Part shown: piece by piece, positions 36,465 to 41,705 of the stretch | Layout: each line of letters opens with the position of its first letter | How positions within the stretch are numbered: position 1 is the first letter of the stretch | From: an uncultured Methanobrevibacter sp. | GTDB lineage: Archaea; Methanobacteriota; Methanobacteria; Methanobacteriales; Methanobacteriaceae | Length of the DNA: 41,705 nucleotides | Assembly (NCBI RefSeq): GCF_946184425.1 | Contig: NZ_CAMHFP010000015.1 | Coordinates: 1-41,705, forward strand | Reading direction: 5' to 3' | The notes under the pieces: model-generated | What the model saw: only the letters and a program-made list of their open reading frames with translations | Database searches by the model: none | Told to the model about the DNA's origin: nothing | Position numbers and translations under genes: made by a program

Positions 36465-37670
36465 ATGCTACAAAAACTGAAAATAGAAAATGTTATAACA
36501 ACAATAAATCAGAAATATGGAATAGATAATATGAACCACCTCCATTTTTTTACATTAGGTTATTATCCCCAATATCTGCCAATAGGAATCATTTTTGGAA
36601 TCGTCATTGGAATATATTCATTTTTTAGAGTGAAATATGCTTTTAATGACTCCAAATTATCTAAAAACAAAATATTAATTAGTACCGTAATTTCCATATT
36701 CGCATTCCTATGCTGTTTGAATATATGGTCAAATGCTGCAATATACACATTATACATATTTTTATGCTCGTTATTTGCAGACATCCTAAGATTAATCATA
36801 AAATACCCTCTTAAAGACAGATATTTAAACTTCATACCGAAAATTCATAAAAAAGGTGGGCTAGCATTAATCTTTTTCATAATTATAATCATAATCGGAG
36901 CATATGGGATGAACCATATTGATCAAACAGAATACAATATGACAACACAAAAAATAGGCAATGATTCATATAAAGTAATATTCATCAGTGACACACACTA
37001 TGGAACTGTCCAAAATCCCCAATTGCTTAATGACTCAATTTCAAGAATTAATGATATGAAACCCGATATTGTTGTTTTAGGTGGGGATATTGTTGATGAA
37101 AGAACAAGCAATTCTGAAATGAAGGAAGTGTTTAAAGAGTTAAGTAGAATAAACTCAACATACGGTACATATTACATATTTGGAAATCACGACACGCAAC
37201 CTTCACAAACAGATTATGAAAATGGGAACAGAACATTTACAGACATTGAATTAAATCAAACAATCAATAAAAATGGAATAAGAATACTGAATGATGATAA
37301 AACAACAATTAATGAAGATATAGTTCTTGTTGGAAGAAGTGACGCTGAATGGGATGGAGCTGCAGATAGAACAAATGTTAGTGAAATATTAAATGAAAGT
37401 GATTTGTCAAAATATGTGATAGTTGCAGACCATCAGCCTTTAGAAGGAATGGAAAATTCAAAATTAGGTGTTGATTTGCAAGTTTCAGGCCATACCCACG
37501 GAGGACAAGTATTCCCATATAAAGAAATGATAGAACTTACAGGAACCAATACTTATGGAGAATATGGCTTTGGAGATATGAAACAAATAGTGTCTTCCGG
37601 ATTTACCGGATGGGGATGGGGAATTAGAAATGAAGCAAAATGCGAATACGTGTTAATTAACATTAATTAA
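36465..37670 (+). CDS. Membrane-anchored calcineurin-like phosphoesterase
   Basis: A 401-residue protein with four N-terminal membrane spans (about 36-54, 70-88, 90-110 and 132-149) and a C-terminal metallophosphoesterase domain. Metal motifs are ISDTHYG (174-180), GGDIVDE (206-212), GNHD (240-243), ADHQP and SGHTHGGQ. The order matches the YkuE/LpxG-like group, which acts on lipid-linked or other phosphoesters. The domain probably faces outside, after the fourth span; topology is inferred. Substrate unknown. Confidence 0.88.
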   Translation: MLQKLKIENVITTINQKYGIDNMNHLHFFTLGYYPQYLPIGIIFGIVIGIYSFFRVKYAFNDSKLSKNKILISTVISIFAFLCCLNIWSNAAIYTLYIFLCSLFADILRLIIKYPLKDRYLNFIPKIHKKGGLALIFFIIIIIIGAYGMNHIDQTEYNMTTQKIGNDSYKVIFISDTHYGTVQNPQLLNDSISRINDMKPDIVVLGGDIVDERTSNSEMKEVFKELSRINSTYGTYYIFGNHDTQPSQTDYENGNRTFTDIELNQTINKNGIRILNDDKTTINEDIVLVGRSDAEWDGAADRTNVSEILNESDLSKYVIVADHQPLEGMENSKLGVDLQVSGHTHGGQVFPYKEMIELTGTNTYGEYGFGDMKQIVSSGFTGWGWGIRNEAKCEYVLININ

Positions 37671-37673
37671 CAC
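37650..37673 (+). repeat. Perfect inverted repeat over the phosphoesterase stop codon
   Basis: GTGTTAATTAA (37650-37660) and TTAATTAACAC (37663-37673) flank CA. The stop codon TAA is at 37668-37670. There is no T-tract after it, so it may be a processing or termination structure. Confidence 0.5.
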
Positions 37674-37789
37674 TACCACACATTGAATAAGACATATTTG
37701 ATATTTGCAGCACATTACTAATATATAAATATATTTTAAAAAAAAATTAATTTAAAGTTATTACAATCAACTGATAAATTATTGTGAAA

Positions 37790-37817
37790 GATTTTGCCCG
37801 TATACTATACAAAATAT
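37790..37817 (+). repeat. 28-bp direct repeat, copy 1
   Basis: Identical over 28 bases to 40572-40599. It begins GATTTTGCCCG and ends TATACAAAATAT. Within it, ATTTTG and CAAAAT are inverted, and GTATA-C-TATAC is a smaller inverted repeat. The flanks of the two copies differ. Confidence 0.9.
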
Positions 37818-38244
37818 AATGTACTTTTAGCTCTACGCATTAATATTAGACTCCAAATTATATAAATTTTTAACTAAAATTTTACTTATAAAAAGTAATG
37901 AATAGAAAAATCGCATACTTGCTATTTTGTCTGACTTGATTAATAAAAAATTTCACATTTGAAGTAAATAACTTATTAAAATTTCATTACAAATAGCAAT
38001 TACAAGAATAATTGTATACTTACCACATTCTTAACAAATAACGACAAAATTTTTTACAAAACATTAATCATCAACTTTAATCATCACCCAACTTGCTTTT
38101 TTTATTTTTAATTAAACTCGTTTAAATCCTGAAAATAAGTAATTAAAAGAACTTTAAAAAATTAATCATCAACCAAAAAACATGTTAATCAACAACTAGC
38201 CAATAATAATTTAAATTATGTGTGATATTATAATGTTTTATTGG

Positions 38245-38267
38245 ACTGTTCGGAAATATCGAACTGT
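38245..38267. repeat. Inverted repeat upstream of the acyltransferase gene
   Basis: ACTGTTCG and CGAACTGT, with one mismatched pair, flank GAAATAT. It is followed by A/T-rich sequence with a T6 run. It may be an operator or a small-transcript terminator; it lies about 145 bases before the start codon. Confidence 0.35.
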
Positions 38268-38410
38268 TAAAAAATGTTTTTTGTTTGAAATGAATCTTTC
38301 CTAATGAAGTATTCAAAAATATATTCTATAATTATATATCAAATAAAAATCAAAACATAATCATACTGAAAGTTGGGAAAACTATACTATTATTTTATGG
38401 GGTTTAAAAA

Positions 38411-39484
38411 ATGAATTTCATAGCAGATAAAAAAGTTAATACTGGAAGACAAAAGGAATTGGATATTGCAAAAGCACTGGCAATTATTTTCATGATTTTT
38501 TGTCATGCAATAGTTTTTGCATCTTTTTCTAACATTTCAATTAGCCCAGGATTTGAATTGATTTTAAATCAGACTGTGGCAATCATTGCTGCACCTGTTT
38601 TCATGTTTTGTATGGGAATAGGCATCATTTACTCAAGACATAATCAATATGATCTTCTTATTAAAAGAGGCGTGGAATTATTGTTGATTGGATATTTTGT
38701 AAATATTGGAGAACAAATAATCCCAAATGTTTTAGGCCATATGTTAAATATGTCTAATACTCCGATTACATTATTGCCATTGTTTAAGGTCGATATTTTA
38801 ATATTTGCTGGAGTTGCATTCACACTTATTGGAATTCTTAAAAGATTTAATATTTCTAATGAAAAAATGTTGATTCTGGCAATTGTATTTTCTATAATCG
38901 GAAGTTTTGTATGCTTTGTTGATTTTAATAATATCTTCTTAAACTATTTCTTCGGATATTTTATAGGAACCATCCTTCACCAATGTACGGCATTTCCATT
39001 ATTCAATTGGTTTATCTTTCCAGTAGCAGGTATATTTTATGGAAGTTATTTCATTAGAGTCAAAGACAAATCCCAGTTCTTTAAATTATGGCCTGTATTT
39101 TTAATTATTCCATTAATATTTATTCTTTGTAATTTATCCCCCTCACCTGCAGGATCCATCTCTGATAATGCACGTGCATATTTTATCACAACCCTTGATG
39201 CAATAGTATGTATAATTCTAATTCATGGATTATTAGGTTTTTGTTGGAATATATCTAAATTTCTACCCGACATACCCATTAATGGATTTACCATGTTAAG
39301 TAAACACGTAACTGGAATTTATGTTGCTCAATGGTATTTTATCCCATTATTCATGACTTTTATCGAGTACTTTTATAAAGGCTTTGTATTCACTGATTCA
39401 TCCATTACATTAATTAGCATATTTATATTAGTGATATCAACTCTTGCTGCACTATTATATAGTAAATATAAACCAACAAAATAG
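38411..39484 (+). CDS. Multi-span membrane acyltransferase (heparan-alpha-glucosaminide N-acetyltransferase/DUF1624-like)
   Basis: A 357-residue membrane protein with about ten hydrophobic segments. The N-terminal RQKELDIAKALAIIFMIFCHA is the R-x-x-ELD-x-x-K-G/A-x-A signature of YeiB/DUF1624-type acyltransferases, and the His in the first span is the expected active-site residue. Such proteins transfer acyl groups to glycans or other acceptors at the membrane. A TATGGGGT sequence upstream may serve as ribosome-binding site. The gene is intact but sits beside a wrecked cstA, between two copies of a 28-bp repeat. Acceptor unknown. Confidence 0.8.
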   Translation: MNFIADKKVNTGRQKELDIAKALAIIFMIFCHAIVFASFSNISISPGFELILNQTVAIIAAPVFMFCMGIGIIYSRHNQYDLLIKRGVELLLIGYFVNIGEQIIPNVLGHMLNMSNTPITLLPLFKVDILIFAGVAFTLIGILKRFNISNEKMLILAIVFSIIGSFVCFVDFNNIFLNYFFGYFIGTILHQCTAFPLFNWFIFPVAGIFYGSYFIRVKDKSQFFKLWPVFLIIPLIFILCNLSPSPAGSISDNARAYFITTLDAIVCIILIHGLLGFCWNISKFLPDIPINGFTMLSKHVTGIYVAQWYFIPLFMTFIEYFYKGFVFTDSSITLISIFILVISTLAALLYSKYKPTK

Positions 39485-39544
39485 AAAAAACCACGGGATA
39501 AAATTTACGGGAAATTTTGAATTATCCCTTTTGATAGTTTCCGT

Positions 39545-40240
39545 TAGCTTTATTTGGTCTACAGCTTTTTATGGATTACTTTAGGTACAATTTTTATTGG
39601 TGTGACACATGATTTCTTCTCAGGATTCATGTCTTTAAGAAACGACAGATTTACAATGCCTGCAATTATCTTAAAGTACCTTGAAACAACAGCTAGACAA
39701 TTTGTTGCATTTGTTACTATTATAACAGGAGTTCTTGGAGCTGCTGTTTTTTCAACATAATCTGTAGCATTAATCGGTAATTTAACAAGCATCCCAATCA
39801 ATATTGATGACAAGGAGCCTACTTTTAAATTCCACATACCAGATTCTAGAATTTACAACACAAGGACTATACTCGACTGACAATGCAATATTTCCATTTT
39901 TATTTGTTACTAATGTATATGGCGCTATTTCCGGTGTTCATGCATCACAATCCCCTATCGTTGCCAGATGCATTAAGAATGAAAATGATGCGAGACACAT
40001 ATTTTTCGGAGCTATGGTTTTAGAGAGATTGACTGCTCTTTTCTGGGCTGCGATTGCATTGGCATTTTTCCACGAACAATCACAACTTGCAGTAATCTAT
40101 GCGACAACCCCATCAGTTGTAGCAAATGATATGGTAACAGCATTGCTTGAACCAATTGGTGTATTTTTAGCAATCATATGAATTGTAGTTTGTCCAATTA
40201 CCAGTGGACACTGCACTTAGAAGTTCAAGAATTACAATAA
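39545..40240 (+). pseudogene. cstA: Remnant of a CstA-family peptide/pyruvate transporter gene
   Basis: Three pieces of a carbon-starvation CstA protein lie in order. The first (39554-39760) has WITLGTIFIGVTHDFFSG and SLRNDRF. The second (from about 39840) has GAISGVHASQSPIVARCIKNE and FFGAMVLERLTALFWAA. The third has CPITSG and, after a frameshift, TALRSSRITI. About 100 residues between the first two pieces are missing, an in-frame TGA occurs at 40179-40181, a frameshift lies near 40208, and both ends are truncated. It cannot make a transporter. Intact CstA has over 450 residues and many spans. Confidence 0.85.
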
Positions 40241-40276
40241 AAAAAATATCATTTTTATTTAGCTTTTTTTATTAAT

Positions 40277-40442
40277 TTAGATTTCTTCTGTGAAAAGTAC
40301 TGTTTCAAATGTGAAATCTTTATTTTTCTCAATCATGGACCCCCTAAGTTCTTCAGTTTTCAATGTAGCCCCCCAAATCACTGCAGGAATTAGATTTTTT
40401 TATATCATCAGCATTGATGTAAACTCCAACAGTTTTAGCCAT
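40277..40442 (-). pseudogene. Degraded small reading frame, family unknown
   Basis: The minus strand encodes MAKTVGVYINADDIKK, then after a one-base shift in a T/A run near 40395 continues LIPAVIWGATLKTEELRGSM and on to a stop at 40277. An overlapping frame upstream (MNGEITWKNYLMETPSIDYI, ending near 40442) may be its original N-terminus after another shift. I do not recognise the family. Support comes only from the protein-like composition of the joined frames. Confidence 0.35.
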
Positions 40443-40571
40443 ACGATATAATCAATACTTGGTGTTTCCATTAAATAATTTTTCCATGTGATTTCACCAT
40501 TCATTATAATGGATTAAAACTAAAATAAAATAATAATATTCATTTATAAATTTAAAAAACTTCTTAAAATG

Positions 40572-40599
40572 GATTTTGCCCGTATACTATACAAAATAT
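40572..40599 (+). repeat. 28-bp direct repeat, copy 2
   Basis: Identical in sequence and orientation to 37790-37817, 2,782 bases away. It lies 36 bases beyond the 3' end of the hepT remnant, just outside the cstA remnant and the degraded frame. Confidence 0.9.
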
Positions 40600-40634
40600 T
40601 TATTATTTTTTTAATATTTGAATTGAAGATAACT

Positions 40635-40974
40635 TTAATGATAAAGAATTTTTTCTAAATATTCTTTAATTTCTGGAACATCATCATGCATAACTTCCCA
40701 AATTATATCATCAATTATATTTTCATAATTATGGGCAGTGACATTTCTCAATCCAATTAATTGACCCCATTCAATTCCATCATATTCTTCAAGAAATTCA
40801 TCTGAAAATCTATTGGCAAATTCTCCCATTTGGATTATAACTAATGCACAAGCATCTTTATATAAACTGTCAGACATGTAAATTTCTTTATCATCATCAT
40901 CGATTTAAATAATCAGCAATACGGCCACAATAGTCAATTATGGTTTCTGCACTTCTTTTATCTTTCTCGTTCAT
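40635..40974 (-). pseudogene. hepT: HepT-type HEPN toxin, frameshifted
   Basis: A HEPN-domain RNase toxin of the MntA-HepT (DUF86) system. The frame starts at ATG 40974, overlapping the antitoxin end by 17 bp, and reads MNEKDKRSAETIIDYCGRIADYLNR before a TGA in the run of GAT triplets near 40900. Shifting frame there restores DDDKEIYMSDSLYKDA and the rest to the stop at 40635. The catalytic RNVTAHNY (R-x4-H-x-Y) motif is intact downstream. The full span is 340 bases, not a multiple of three, confirming one indel. As it stands only a C-terminal piece with the motif could be made, from ATG or GTG starts without a good ribosome-binding site. Confidence 0.8.
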
Positions 40975-41254
40975 ATAAAAGAACCTCCTCCTTGCTTATT
41001 GCTTCGAGAAATTTTTTATTTGAACTGCCTTTACTAACTACATCAACATGGCAATTAAATTCATCTTCCAAATCTTGGACTAAAGAAACATATTGCAGAC
41101 CTTTCAAATCACCTTTATCCATTACAAAATCCAAATCACTATTTTCATTGGCCTCTTCCCGAGCGTAAGATCCGAAAAGACTAAAAGTACTTATACCATA
41201 TTTAATTACAATTGGAATAACTCTTTTTCTAATATCATCAATAGTAAAAACCAT
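40958..41254 (-). CDS. mntA: MntA-type nucleotidyltransferase antitoxin
   Basis: A 98-residue minimal nucleotidyltransferase. The signature FGSYAREEANENSDLDF (27-43) supplies Gly28, Ser29 and the metal ligands Asp40 and Asp42; Asp71 (HVDVVSK) is the likely third. In characterised MntA-HepT pairs the antitoxin adds AMP to a tyrosine of the HEPN toxin and silences it. GGTGAT precedes ATG 41254. It is intact while its partner hepT is frameshifted. It is transcribed ahead of hepT with overlapping ends, as in the known operons. Confidence 0.88.
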   Translation of the reverse strand: MVFTIDDIRKRVIPIVIKYGISTFSLFGSYAREEANENSDLDFVMDKGDLKGLQYVSLVQDLEDEFNCHVDVVSKGSSNKKFLEAISKEEVLLYERER

Positions 41255-41363
41255 GAAAAATCACCATAATGTAATGGTCGTTATTTAATCTTATAATTTT
41301 TATTAATAATAAACATTTTCAAAGTGCAACTTTATGAAAAAACACATATTAATGAAATTCTAA

Positions 41364-41705
41364 CTAAAACTCAAAATCAGTTGTAAGCTCCAAGATATCC
41401 GCACTTTGCATCAGAATATTAACCAATCTTTCATCCAAATCTGCATGGTTATCATGATAGTCAATTTCACCAAGATCACTTCGGATTGTATAAGCCAAGC
41501 GTTCCTCATTCAAACTGAAAAATGCATTAATATTTTTCTTATTTCCTCGAGCATCAAGTCTGATCCACTTATCTAAATCCTTTATATACACAGTGTTTAA
41601 AGCATGAATCATATAACCTTCACTTGCATCATCCGCTCTTGTAAGCAACTGATAACTGATGCCTGATGGAATCTGATTTGCTCTTAGAAGTGCTGCAAGA
41701 AGACA
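41364..41705 (-). CDS. Transglutaminase-like domain protein, 5' end outside window
   Basis: The open frame runs off the right edge, so the N-terminus is missing. Visible sequence includes LLAALLRANQIPSG, YMIHALNTVYIKDLDKWIRL and LDARGNK, matching the region around the His and Asp of transglutaminase-like cysteine peptidases; the catalytic Cys would lie just upstream of the window. The residues after the domain (ERLAYTI, GEIDYHDNHADLDERLV) fit small stand-alone archaeal and bacterial members. Substrate unknown. Confidence 0.8.
   Translation of the reverse strand, partial: CLLAALLRANQIPSGISYQLLTRADDASEGYMIHALNTVYIKDLDKWIRLDARGNKKNINAFFSLNEERLAYTIRSDLGEIDYHDNHADLDERLVNILMQSADILELTTDFEF

Larger units (their letters stand above)
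37671..38410. other. 740-bp intergenic region
   Basis: No convincing gene on either strand. It contains the first copy of the 28-bp repeat (37790-37817), an inverted repeat at 38245-38267 and TATA-like sequence near 38325-38345 for the acyltransferase gene. Numerous stops in all frames rule out a long coding relic. Confidence 0.6.

Noticed and set aside
27573-38261. Shared 12-base string GGAAATATCGAA upstream of two genes
   Set aside because: A 12-base match is expected by chance many times in 41 kb of A/T-rich DNA, and the two positions relative to their genes differ.
1-41705. tRNA or rRNA genes
   Set aside because: I looked for cloverleaf-like G/C-rich blocks and T-loop motifs and saw none; a covariance-model scan would be needed to exclude a divergent one.

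Overview
The window is AT-rich archaeal DNA. It carries MCM helicase, aIF2-beta, NMD3, archaeal-type TyrRS, NucS/EndoMS, PurP, Lhr and a piece of the methanogenesis protein MtrH, next to adhesin-like Ig-repeat protein remnants and TATA-box promoters. Together these point to a methanogen of the order Methanobacteriales, most likely Methanobrevibacter or a close relative. The genus is an inference from gene content and composition.

Positions 1-29,560 are dense core genome. In order they hold RNase Z, an MscS channel and quinolinate synthase (overlapping, + strand); a minus-strand group of two MetX-like alpha/beta hydrolases with a small acidic protein; NucS with a convergent unknown gene; a zinc-ribbon membrane protein; a nitrilase-family amidase; a HEAT-repeat protein; an SDR dehydrogenase with an operator-like palindrome in its promoter; Lhr helicase; two small membrane proteins; PurP; a YfcE-like phosphoesterase with RlmE; a small membrane protein; the replication/translation row MCM, aIF2-beta, NMD3, TyrRS; an orphan C-terminal piece of MtrH; thymidylate kinase; two coupled U32 proteins; and a MutS-like ATPase with helix-hairpin-helix repeats.

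Positions 29,600-41,300 are accessory and partly decaying. They hold a repeat-containing surface protein, a frameshifted small secreted protein, an intact UbiB-family kinase, a signal-peptide relic, a three-times-broken adhesin gene, an intact PAP2 phosphatase, a membrane phosphoesterase and a membrane acyltransferase, a wrecked cstA, and an MntA/HepT toxin-antitoxin pair whose toxin is frameshifted. An identical 28-bp sequence lies on both sides of the acyltransferase-cstA block. The window ends inside a transglutaminase-like gene.

The observations most worth checking are: a MetX-like paralogue that has lost both its nucleophile and its catalytic histidine beside an intact copy; a perfect palindrome between TATA box and start codon of the SDR gene; the 28-bp repeat pair; the MtrH fragment with its own promoter-like sequence; and a recurring layout in which stop codons sit inside inverted repeats at gene ends. 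I found no tRNA, rRNA, CRISPR array or complete transposon.
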